From contig CM076667.1 of assembly GCA_038496675.1 (NCBI GenBank), forward strand, positions 17,208,830 through 17,272,829: 64,000 bases of DNA, read 5' to 3'. The notes under the pieces are model-generated. The model was not told the origin of the DNA. It ran no database searches and saw only the letters and a list, made by a program, of their open reading frames with translations. Shown here piece by piece: positions 1 through 12,400 of this stretch (positions are counted from its first letter, which is position 1; the number at the start of each line of letters is the position of its first letter). The DNA comes from Rachycentron canadum (lineage: Eukaryota; Chordata; Actinopteri; Carangiformes; Rachycentridae). A program made the translations under genes and the position numbers.

Positions 1-362
1 TACAAGTCTCTAGCTTTGAATAATAATGAAAAGACAATCGTGAAAAAGAGACGTCTTATCCTCAACACACCTGGGTGACCATGTGAAGTAATTTGTTTTG
101 ACTTGAATGTATCTTTTTACAATTGAGGCCATTTTTAAAGGTTAAAGGTTAAAATTAAACAATCTCACTCACTTTGAGAGGATTGTATTATCTCCATGTG
201 ACTATTGCAAAGAAGACTGGCTGCCTCCATTAGGCTTTGTTTTGTATTTTACATTATGTGCCACAATGTTGGAGTTGATGTGAAATCTATCATATTGCTC
301 TACAGCACAAAGGGACATTTCCTTTAGGGTGCAAAATTTGCTTTGTAAGCAATCCATAATGA
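1..362. other. Downstream flank, no gene seen
   Basis: This is AT-rich sequence beyond the candidate poly(A) signal. I see no exon, RNA gene or repeat in it. Confidence 0.5.
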
Positions 363-368
363 TTTATT
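363..368 (-). terminator. Candidate poly(A) signal AATAAA
   Basis: TTTATT on the plus strand reads AATAAA on the minus strand, about 340 nt after the col15a1 stop codon. It is the only canonical hexamer I saw downstream of the gene in the window. Cleavage would be expected near 340-350. Confidence 0.5.
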
Positions 369-537
369 TTCCACAGCCTAGCATCAATTTCACTTTACCT
401 TTCCATACTATAGCTTTCCTGTTGGCAAGAGTTTGTTACTGCCTCTCAACCATCTTGTCACCCCTCAGAGAGAACACAAAGAAGGGGAAAATATGTATCA
501 ATATCCACTTGAGGTGTAAAATGTGGTCCTCTGCTTT

Positions 538-558
538 AAAAAAAAAAAAAAAAAAAAA
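538..558. repeat. A run (21) in the 3' UTR
   Basis: Homopolymer; U run in the mRNA. Confidence 0.95.
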
Positions 559-703
559 CAAAACGCTACACATAGCCCCAACGATGTGCTGAAAATTACG
601 TTCTTTTTCGAAGAAAGAAATCTTTTCCCCGAGTATTTAACATACGGTGGCAAGGATGGGCTCTTTGGTGGAGTGGTATGGGGTGCAGGAGGCTGGAGGG
701 GCT

Positions 704-905
704 TTAAGGGTTTTTGTGAGTCTCAATGCAAAGGACGATGTACTCATTGGAACAGCTTCGTGTCTGCTGGCCCAGGAGCAGACCCAAGGTCAGGCTGGAT
801 GACTGGCCCATGACGGACATGTGGTCCGCTCGCCACGTCTCGCAGTGTTTGTCCAGCACTCGGAAACCCCTGTTGCTGGAGCCGTGCCAGATGCTCTTCT
901 GAGGC
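704..905 (-). CDS. col15a1: col15a1 exon 44: end of endostatin/restin domain, stop codon
   Basis: It encodes residues 1189-1255 and starts by completing the Trp codon split TG|G. PQKSIWHGSS, HCETW, SCSNEYIVLC are endostatin-fold signatures and include three of its four cysteines. The chain stops seven residues after the last Cys (IETHKNP), so the SFMT-like tail I recall in mammals is missing. Confidence 0.95.
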
Positions 906-3900
906 CTGACAGACAAAAGACAAAAGATATAAACATGACAGGCACAGAAAGGACAAACAGACAAGTAGGCGGTCAACCAATGTTACTGACCAGAAGGGGT
1001 CAGCTAACACATCCCGGCCATCAAAGGAGTAGATGGGTATTCTGGAATTGATTGGACCTCCATCGCCATTGAAAATTGTGCGCCAGTTCCTAAACATAAT
1101 ATCTCCCTGAAAGAGGACAAGTAATGGTGAGATACAACCACAACCCCTTTGTAGCTGGAGGGCAGACACTAGATGAAAGTTTTAACAACAAGAAACAGCC
1201 GTGGAGCAGACTCACCCTGAGGTTGGTCACTGGCAGATTTTCACGGAAACCAGGGTAGACCACATGGACCAGGTCTTGCTTGTGAGATGAAATGAAAGCT
1301 CGATAGTTTGGAGCCAAACCCATCGCCTTGGCCTGCTCGTAGCACATCCGGTCAGCCACGTCAAGTCCCATCATGTCCCCTGAGTGGGGCTGATTCAAGG
1401 CCACCAAGTTGAGCTGTAAAGAGAGAGAGTGGGAATGGTTGGTGTTAGTCTGGATGTCTCCAGGAGTCCTTGACAACCTCCCAGGAAGCTAGAAGAGTCC
1501 TGTTCAAGTGAAACCTTTAATGACGACTTCCCTACTAGACATCATTCAAAAAGCTAAGGCTTCTGTCATAACCATGAAAAAGTCTAAGCACATTTGATTA
1601 TATTATTATATATTTATTTATTATCAGATACACGTTGTAAAAACATTTAAATGAACTGTTATTTTTTGAATAAAGCATAATATATTCATATAAGCATATA
1701 TAATATCTTCTTTTTTAAAAATACATTGTGATTTAAACTCACCCTCTCTTTAACTGAACTTATTCTTTCCATCGTGTCTCCTCTTATCTGATATGCAACT
1801 CGAGGCTAAATGAATAGTTGGACAGAGATGAGTTAGATTAAATTACACAACATATTCAACAATAGCATTTGTTTATTGATTAAAAAAATAAAATAAAAAA
1901 GAAATCAATAACTACCTCATCCTGTGGTATGATATTATTGGAGAGGTAGATCAGACTGCCAAGCTGTCGGGGGGGGAAAAAAAAAAAAAAAAAAAATTTA
2001 AGACTGCGAAATTGATTCCATATGTTATTTGAGTTCATGTTGTTGCCTGTTACATTTTATTTATTTATATATTAATAAACATATTTTTATCATACATTAA
2101 TTACACCAGGTGATGAATCATAGACGTCTTCTTAAATGCAGAGGATGTTTGGCCTCACAAAACATCACAGCAGTGATGTACAGTCAGTGAACACAGTCAC
2201 AAAAATCACATTAAAATGATTATTTTCACTGTCCACTGAATGTTTAAATTAAGACTGGATTTTGACAGGTTTAAAAAACAAATCATGAAACTCACTCAGT
2301 GCTTCATTGACCAGGACAAGGTCCAAGTAAGAAATAGAAAACTGCTGTTGCACCATTTTATATGCTGCAGCTTTAACCTATAATACATATCACTTTAAAT
2401 AAAGGTAATGGCTGTGGGGGATGTTTCTATGTATGAAAGCTGCAGTTTTAGCTGAAAGGTTGCACAACTGATCATGCCTGTTATATAAGATGACATTCAT
2501 GGAGACATTTAGTGATTTAATATAATGTTCTGAATTGCATATCAGGGTGATTAACCTAAATATATTCTAGTCCAAGTCTGTACCTGAATCTCTTTCCATC
2601 CCTGGGAAACCTTGAGGAAAAGACTTCCTGTCACTGTGACGTACGCCAGAGTTCCCTCTGCGTCCCTGACCGTGTGCTGCATCATACTCTCCCGGGTGGA
2701 AAATGTTTTCAGCTGACAAACAAGTTTAGAGACATTACATTTTTTCTCATTTTAAAGGTTTTACCGGTGTAACACTTATTGTATATTTATACAAACTCTG
2801 AGGCCAGGAGAAGCAAATTAACTCACAGATGCTGCGTTACCCGAAGATCCGGGAGGTCCAGGTGGACCAGGAGGTCCAGGGGGGCCGGCGATGGTCAAAG
2901 CTACCAAAACAAAACATAAGCACTTTTTAAAAGCTCATAACTAGTATAATTTCATCAGATACATGACAGTATGTAGCGTTATATTTTGCTGTAATTGTAA
3001 GACGTGTGATGTGTTGTACCTGAGCCATATCTTGAGGGTGATCCAGGGGGTCCTGGAGGCCCAGGAGGACCCACAGGGCCAGGTCTCCCATAGCCTGGGA
3101 TACCAGGTGAGCCTGGCACCCCTGGGCGGCCTGGAGGGCCAAGCACTGACTCTCCTTTGGGTCCCTGAAACATGTCAGGAAGATGTTACAGGCTGCCTTT
3201 GGTAATTCTTTGTTGATACAGTTGTGTATCCACAAAACTCTGGCTCACCACCAGTCCTTGTCTTCCAGGGATACCTGGTAGCCCTGGCATTCCAGCCTCC
3301 CCCTTGTCTCCCTTCTGCCCTTTGATACCCTGGTCACCTCTGGCTCCCTGCAATCACAGACAAATACATTGACTTGAGTGTCATGGCATATTAAATCAGC
3401 AAGTTCCCTAAATAAAACAAAGCTCTTGTTAAGAAACTTACCCAGCCTGCTCTGGAAAGAATTGTGTCTAGAAAAGAGAAACAGAGGAAGGAGTTAAAAA
3501 AATGAAATTAAAAAAGTATCCAAAATATTCAAAAATATTACCTCAAACACAGCAGGGTGATTTCATTAAATATACCAGCAAACATGGATAAGAACAGACA
3601 AAACATAAAACAAAATGCTCCTTTTCTTTAAAAGAAGTTTTAAAGAGCAGCTTTTGGCTTCTGTACTTTTATTTTTTCATTTATTTACATTGGGAACACT
3701 ATTATTCTTTGAGTTGAGCAACTAATTGTAAAGTGCTGACTCACTCTGTGGAGCCGGTATCCCAGGAAGGCCTCTCTCTCCCTTTTCTCCTTTCAGCCCT
3801 GTCTGACAGTTACCTTGACAAACACAAAAAGCCAAAAATCAATTGCTGTTTGAGCGCCTTTCTTGTAAAAAAAGATCATTGGAAGCATTTTAGGTCACTT

Positions 3901-6440
3901 TTTGTACTAATAATTCAGGCTTCATAATTCACAGTAAACATGAAAAGATCCAACCTACCAACTGCAATGGTTCCGTTGGGATTGATCTGAAATAATTGAG
4001 CACAAACAAAAACATTACATGAAAATAAAAAAATAAGTCAGTTAGATTACATTCCATTATCAATTATGAGATAATTTAATCTGCAGTGTCAATATTATAA
4101 TCGACATGCATATGGCCGATGCAGACTGCGGATACCTGATTGCGTTTATGGCAGTGAACCTTCACCTTTCCAGACTGGACATGCAGCATGCAGGAATGTG
4201 TTAGAATGAACCCTGAGCAGTGCTGAGTGACAAAATGTTACAGAGAAACATGCACTTAATCTGTACACACCAAGAAAAGACGATGGATGTGAAAAGAAAC
4301 AGAGGGAAACTTTATTGGTGTGTAGGAGCCTGAATGAGAACAATACAGAAATCTTGGTTGGGAGTTACATAAATTATTATATAGAAATAGAAATTATGCA
4401 GGAAACTGAGGGATAATGAGGACACAGACTTAAGAGATGGTTCAGCTTAGTCTCTAAGGGCCTGGAGATAACTGATCCATCTGGACAATGACTTTTATAT
4501 AGCTCATGTCTGAGAAAATGAGATGCATTGCGCCACATCTGACACACACCCTTGGCCCAATGTGGATATAATTAAAATAAACCAATAAAGTTCTTACTTA
4601 CACAGGCTGTGATAAAATATTTTATTAACACATGCTATAATATCAATATGGTTGAATAGATGGGAACTTACAGCCATTTTACAGTGAGGTCTTGGAGGGA
4701 TGGGGAACACTGTCTTCAGAGACCAGGAGAGGAGAGAGGACAGTAAGTATATAAAATATAAAAATTGTTGATGGTTGAAAAGAGTTGAGTCCATCTGTGG
4801 GTTAATAAAAGTGTGTTTATGTGCTTACTCCTTTGGGGCAGTTAAATATTCCTGGGCGGCCCGGGGGTCCAGGAGGGCCAGGAGGTCCCTTAGAAGAAGG
4901 TAATAGAAAAAGGTGAGCTTGATAGACAATTTAAAGTATGCAGTGACCAAAGGGGAAAAAGTAGGTGCTATAAATCTTCATCTTGTCGTTGAAGTGAAAA
5001 CAACAACAAACTTGCATGAATAAATCCCATACATTTGTACATGGTTCATTTGCAAAGTTGCTCAAACAGTCTCTCAAACATTGTCGTTTGTGTTATTTTA
5101 TATAGACAAAGAGACTGGTCACATGCTCTTAATTCCATACTGATGCGAACTCACCAATAGCCCCACTGAGTCTCCTCTGTCTCCTTTTGGTCCCATCAGG
5201 CCTGGACGACCCTACACACATATACGGTCATTATCCAAAAGGCATCTAAATTACAACATTTCTATGGGATGTGAAATTAAACTAATGATTTCCACAGGCA
5301 AGGTTGGGAAATTGGGTCCTTTGTTGACTAAATTAATGATTAGTGATTTAATTTAATATAAAACTTATCAAAAAGCAGGTGCGTTTTTCACAGAAGACAA
5401 TTGTTATGTAAAAGGAGGAAAGGTATTTTTAACCTGAATCTCTAACAATTAAAATAAGTATTAAAGTCAGCATGGCTGGTAATGGTTGGTGAGTTCATAT
5501 TGCTTACAGGTCTTCCAGGAAAACCAAATTCTCCCTTTGGTCCTGGTGGTCCTATAGGTCCCTGTTAGAAATAAAACGGTGACTGATTGCATTTGTAAAA
5601 AAGGAGTTTACTGTGTCCTTCAGCCATAGGAGCAGAAACAACTGAAATCAATGGTGTTACGACACCAGAATGAAACTTAATTGAATTTTCTTTTGTTGCT
5701 CAGTGTTAATACTTACCGGAACTCCAGTGGGTCCAGGTACACCACTTTCTCCCTACAAAAAAAAAAAACAGATTTACACTGTTACGTACAGTTCCACTGA
5801 AGGGTTGGTTGCCGCTTATATTGATCCTGCAGAACATCCGTACACTTAATATTCCTAGCAGGTGCATGCAAAAGAAGAATACAATCAAAATGGATCTGGA
5901 AAGTGAAAACTATGATAAGAGATATAACCTTGACTCCTTTGGGCCCAACTGGACCAGCCAGGCTTGACATCATAGATCCATCCGCTGCAATGACAAATCC
6001 TGGCTCACCCTTTTCACCCTGAATGCACACACATAAGTAAACAAATAAAACGCCTACAAGTAGAAAGAGAAAAACTATTTGCACAGACAGAAAGATGAAC
6101 TTGTATTAACTATTCAATTTGCTTAGATATCACACAAATGCATCCAAGTCCCACTTACTTTCAGCCCTGGGGGTCCTTGAATACCTGGCAACCCCATGTC
6201 ACCCTTTGGACCCTGCAAACATTAATATATCAAAAACGTTTGACTCTGTCATAACTAGAATAAAGTCAAAAAATTAAAATGATTCCTCTACACATCGTCA
6301 CATCACACGTATTCATCTGTGCCATGTACTTCTCATTGTTTGGAACAGAAGATCTGACAGCTGAATGTATTAACAGGAGCACAGGGATGTTACACTCTAC
6401 AAATATAAACCAACAGTAGCTGTTGTTAAAACATTTATTT

Positions 6441-6471
<31 letters not shown>

Positions 6472-9400
6472 GTTGTGACATAATTCAGTTTGCAACAGAT
6501 GCTTTTTGCCAGATACTCACAGCAAGTCCCTGAGCTTCAAAAATCCCTGAGAAGTTGAAGGCACCATCTGTATCATTAAGTAGGAGCTAAAGACGAAACA
6601 GGAGAGTTTTGTCAATACAATCAAACAGACTTAACAACTACATCACTCTCATTATATAGTGCACCTTTTCTAAGGTCACTGTTGTCTGAATTGAGCGTGC
6701 AGTTGAAAGGCCAGCATCAGTATAGCCAACGCCATGTCCCTTCTAGCCTAAGTAGGTATTGAATGGCTGTGGTCAGTTGCTACTTACATCCTGGAGGTTG
6801 ATAATGGGCCCTGGTGGTCCAGGTGGTCCTGGAGGGCCAGGAATACTGAGTCCATCCCGTCCCATCTCACCCTGAAAAAAACACAGTTGAGCATTTCAGC
6901 AAACGGCAACACAGACACGTGTGGACACGTTTGTGTGCACTTGTCAGTCCATCCATACACCCTCCTTAATGGTTTACCTTTTGTCCTGGATCACCTTTGT
7001 CCCCCTTTGGTCCCTATAGATGATACAGGATAACAAATTCCATGTTAAACATCCAGTTAGTATACATCTGTGGAAAAATGCCCACAGATACTACACAATA
7101 CATGTTGTACTTTTGTTGTATAGTTGAGAATGGTACATTAAGTCATGTATTGTCATAAATAAATGACAAGACGTAGTACAGATTTTATTATTGTGGCTCA
7201 ATTCATGTGCAGCTGTTATTAAGTAGTAGCAATTTATCAAACTATTTATAAGAGCTCATTTTAATCAAATCATTAGTTCATTGACACGTTTACGGACGAT
7301 CCATTTTCTGACCTCTGCCCCTTTTAACCCCTCCTGTCCTGGAGACCCTGGAAGTCCAGGAGCACCTTGCTCCCCCTGTAGAAACCATGAAGAAAAATCC
7401 ATCATGTTCTATTAGTCACTGGTACAACATAACTGCTTGTGGTTAAAATGTAGTTTCAAGAGTCACATGTAATCACTAGTAAATTAAACTCATCGTTACA
7501 AGACTCATTGAAATTTATTGTGATACTTAATTTTAAAAGGAGGTAACATCAGCAGAACAGGACAGACTTTACAGCTGTTTAAGGAAAGATTTAAGATGTT
7601 GATTCATGCTGAGGTGCATTTTTAAGTAAGGGACAGATGAGCTAACTCACCTTTTGCCCCATCTCTCCCATCGAGCCATTTAAACCATCTCTACCCTGCA
7701 AGAGAAAAAGAAAATCATAATTGTCATTTAACTGAATCGCATCACTGAATATAATTTTGCAACAAAGGTGAGTCAGTCAACAAAAGTGCCTATTCCCTGT
7801 ACACGCACCTAAATGTTGCCATTCGTAACCCTGAAACCTCATCTTGATCCTGACAGAAAACGTGACAATTAACTGCACACTCATACACAAACGCCTTACC
7901 TTGGGTCCTGATGCTCCAGGAAGTCCTGGGGGACCCTGTGGAAAACAGTAGTATAGTCAAATAACTGACAAGAATACCTGACCATGATATGATGAATGAA
8001 GCAGAATAACAACATAATATGCTGCAGAATGTTCTCATGGTAACACACTCATTGCAGTTGTACCTGTGGACCTCTGGTGACTGCTCCACCCTGCATTGCA
8101 GATCCTTCCCAGTCCTTCAAAAAGAAAAAAGAATTTTAATTTAATGTTTAAAATAGGAGTAAAAGGTAATCACCAGATGAGTTTTTGGAAATCGAAGTTG
8201 TGAACTTTGTTGAGAATGCTGGGTGTTTTGTTGATTCCATCCAGATATGAGGTGGTACATGGTGCAGATATGTTAAAAATCAGTGCACTCTGTTTACAGA
8301 AACTGAACATGAAGAACCAATGAGCTTTAATTCCTCCTGACAGTTGCACTGATGTTGGCTCCTTGTGAATCCAATCATACTATTGTTTGTAAAAACTATA
8401 AGCAGCCCAGACAGGAAATGAAACAGGCTTTACCTCGAAGTCCAAGGTGAAGCTTCTTCCAGGGGGTCCTGGGGGACCAGGGGGGCCTGGTGCACCCCTG
8501 GGACCAGGCTGGCCTTCTGGACCCTCTGACCCTGGAAGGCCTGGGAACCCTGGAGGGCCCTGATCTCCCTGTGAGACAAATTCAAAATGATTATTAAATT
8601 GCTGTGGCTATTGAAAGTGAAACAGATAAAGTAACTGCGAGTGTAAAATGCATACTGTGCAAAGAAACAAATGTGCTGCATAAATACCACACTGGGTGCA
8701 TTGGCAGTGTAAAAATCTAATGTCAGTGATGGTGATTCACTGCAGATTGTACCTTCAGTCCTGGTTGGCCGCTGACACCAGGCTCTCCCTGTTAACAAAT
8801 AAAATATAATTAAATAACATTAACTACAGCAATGACAAGAGAGCAAATAGTTTCACAAAAAGGCAGCACAGCCGCTGCAGCACAAACCTGTTTATACTCA
8901 AGGCCCTTAGCTTTATTAGTCCACAGGGTCACCTCATTAAGAGCGTGGCTGTTTGTGTTGGGTGGTTATTTAGAATGTGTGTAATTGTTTTTGCTAACAG
9001 AGCACTGAGGGCTGTGCTCAAGGGAAATCAGATGATACAAAGCACAGTGGTGGAAATCACACAAGTAAGAGACTGAGGTAATAGGCAATGACTCAGTTGG
9101 ACAAGATAAGTCTATGCATGAGTTCAATATTCCATAAAAATAGTGCATCAACAGAACTATGCAGTCATGTATCTTATTTCTTGTCCACAGATAGAATACA
9201 CTGTGATTATCATCAGCCTCACCTTGTCTCCTTTCTCCCCAGCAGGCCCTGGATCGCCATCTTTTCCATCCACTCCCTGCAACAGTGACAAAACTGCACT
9301 TATATTTCTGAAACAATACATACATTTATTACTTAATTAGCATGGGTGGTGTAATTGTTGCAATGCAGTAAACAATGTAAACCTGTGAGTAGTCCATTCA

Positions 9401-12400
9401 CACCATTAGTAAAAGCCTCTAAAATTATCATTAAGACAAAAGACACATTTCCCCCAACTGATGCTACAGCTGAGACCATGTTCTGAAGTTGGAGGAAATG
9501 GTGTCTTTTCAGGCCCATAGATTTGATTGGGCCAAATGTTAATACCTGACCAGACCCTGAACCAGAACCATGCCCAGAACCAGAGCCACTAAACCACTCC
9601 TCAATCACCTGAAAACAGAAGCTAGGTCAGCAGTGCAACAGTTCTGAGGACTAGAAATGCCTCAGTTAGTCAAGTTTGATGTTGAAGAAGAACTTTAAAA
9701 GTTCTTAATAGTGCTCCTAATGTAAAAAGAAATCACTGCTATCTCATTTCAGAAAAAAAATTGGTCTTCCTTTGTGTCATTGTGTTTTTAATCACCTTGT
9801 GTGACATGTTAATACTTTCTCAGATTTTACTCTTACCGATGAGCTGTAAATGAGAAATGAGAGGACAGAAAGGGTGGAAAAAATGAACTTACAGGTAGTC
9901 CTGGTTCACCCTTCTCTCCATCCTTCCCATCTTTCCCAGGGGCCCCAGGTAGTCCTGAAAAAATGTCCTCAGATGGGGTACCTGGGGGTCCTGGCTGACC
10001 TGGGGGGCCAGGAGGCCCTGGGGGCCCCTAAGGAAACAAAACAACATATCTTAGTCACATAAAGTGGAAAAGTAAAAATTCAACATCATCACACATTTTA
10101 GTGTCTGTGCAACAAATAGAAACAAGACTCAAGAAGAAAGTCACTCACTCTGATAATTTCTGCATCACTGTCAAAGTCTTCAAATCCTGACCCCTCCTGA
10201 TGAATACAAGTCATACGACCAGTCCATTAGTCAACAAGCAGGTCTCCGTTAATCGACCGATCAATGTTCAAGTGATAAATGCTTCATATTTCATTCAGGG
10301 GTCATTTTGTTCACAGATTTAAAAGATAATACTTGTAAAGCCAAAATGTCAGTCATTAAAGGACATGAATCATCAGGGAATCAATCACTTCACATGGTGA
10401 GGTTGAACAAAAGGATTCAGTTATTTAGGATTAATGTCCTCTAAGGACAACTGCAGACCAGCTGCTGTGTGTAACTTTTTTTTAATTTCAAATTCTAGTA
10501 AAGATGAGTGATGATCTAGTGTGACATCTGAAAAAACACAATCCAACTCTCCAGATCAACAGAGTGTATTTGCATAATTGAAAATACTGATAATCAAGTT
10601 TTATTAATTAAAAGAGAAAAAAAAATGGATTTTAGCATGAAACACCTAAAAAAATAACATTTTAAAATCTCCAATGTTACTTTGAGTCGTTAATGAAAAG
10701 CTAAACTGAGACCAGGAGAACAAAGAAAAAAAAAAAAAAAAAAGTTCGACAAACTACCAGGAACATGGAGGATTTGCTAGGTCGACCCGGAGGTCCTGGA
10801 GGCCCTGGAGGACCTGGTAATCCAACACCAGAATCACCCTAAAGAAGACACAGGGGATATTAATGCATCCATTTATATTTTCAGTTAATTATATAATTAT
10901 TGATGTATTCTTTGGTTCAGTCTATTAGTCTGTGATGAGCCACATCTATGTGTCTATCGATGTGTCTGTAAATATAACAGCATTTAGATTTTGACCACAT
11001 TCAAGTCCAGGCATAAGGGTATTAAACATGTGGTACTGTCTACCTTCTCGCCCTTGGGACCAGGCTCTCCCTGAAGTCCTGGAAATCCTGGAATCCCAGT
11101 TGCTCCCTGGGGAAAAGACAATCACAGCTGTGCTCAATACAACAGAGGCAATGCCACATCAGATGAATATAATGTTTTCCCCAGACACTAAAAAAAAAAA
11201 AAAAAAAAAAGACATCTATAGCAAGGAGCCTGTAAATCTACAGGAGTGGAAAACTTCACTTACTGGCAAACCAGTTTCACCTCTGCTTCCCTGGAGAAAT
11301 GATAAAAGTGGAAACATTTATTATTTTATCTTGTAGAATCAAGATAAACAAGCAATATTCTGAACAGCTCATCTAATGTTTCTATTGAAAAGTATGTGGT
11401 AGTATTTTGAATTTAGAAAATTAAGCAAAAGAAAAATAAGCATTTAAAACTCACAGGCTGTCCATCTTTCCCAGGGGCTCCAGATGGGCCTGGAGATCCC
11501 TGTGGCCCTTGTGGACCTCGTGGTCCTGGCTCCCCTCCCTCACCTTCTCCTGAGGCTGGTCCCGGGGGGCCAGGGGACCCTGGAGGGCCTGCAGGACCTG
11601 GCTCTCCTCGCTCCCCTTTCTGGCCCAGAGATACCCGGGGGGACTGATCATTAGGTAGATATATTTTTTTATCCCTTTCCTGGAAGATATCAAACCATTA
11701 AAACTCTATGAGATCAGAGCATCTGTCACAACACCTGATTCATTTAACTCAGAGAATCACTTACAGAGTCCAGTATGGAGGCTGGAGTGGCTGTGACCAT
11801 CTGGTGCGATCGCACTGTGACACAGAGACAGTGTTAGCACATTAGACTTAAATTTTAAACAAGGGATGAGTGTCCTTTTTAAGATTATTAGAAATTGTGC
11901 AACTAAGACTGCACATATATGTAGGTCTGACTTCTCCATCTAGGACAGAAATGGAGCCATGGGAAAATAAAGGTTGCACCATCTGCTGGCTAATTTGAGA
12001 ACTACAAGACAGGAGGTGCGGCGTCGTGTGTGTATGGTGGCTCCTGTGTGTGCTGCCCCATCATTAGCGTATGAGCAGACACAGCTGTAGTAAATGGTTG
12101 CATGCATGTGTGTTACAGAGTGATACATTGCCTTAAACAAACATGTTCATACCACTAACTGTGGCCATCTCCTCCTCCTGTCCAGAAGTCTCCTCTATGT
12201 CTTCATCATCAACATCATCATCACTAGCACCTGTTGACATTTCAGTGGGTGGAGCTTGAACCGGGGTGCTGTACGTGGGGTCCAGGTCTGGGAGGGGCTG
12301 TAAAGGATAATGGATATGTGGGAGCAATTCTTAGTAAACTATAAGACGAGCCTCACTATATATATATATAAAAAATAATATAATGGCTTTTGGCCCCCTG

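Larger units (their letters stand above)
345..703 (-). other. col15a1: col15a1 3' UTR (estimated extent)
   Basis: This is the sequence just after the stop codon on the minus strand, ending shortly past the only AATAAA hexamer I found nearby. It contains a 21-base A run on the plus strand (538-558), which would be a U run in the mRNA. No reading frame of interest is present. The end is inferred from the hexamer, not observed. Confidence 0.45.
906..12152 (-). other. Compact col15a1 introns between exons 8 and 44
   Basis: Introns here are mostly 80-450 bp. Those over 300 bp are 1414-1915, 1964-2583, 3987-4671, 6213-6520, 8115-8433, 8789-9222, 10197-10757 and 11815-12152. Apart from the two candidate cassette exons and A runs listed separately, I see nothing functional in them. 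Confidence 0.7.

Noticed and set aside
2293..2341. 49-nt open segment with a gtgagt donor between exons 40 and 41
   Set aside because: Both neighbours are phase 0 and 49 nt is not a multiple of three.
9838..9844. 7-nt segment between good-looking splice sites in intron 15
   Set aside because: Including 7 nt would shift the frame between exons 15 and 16, which join cleanly without it.
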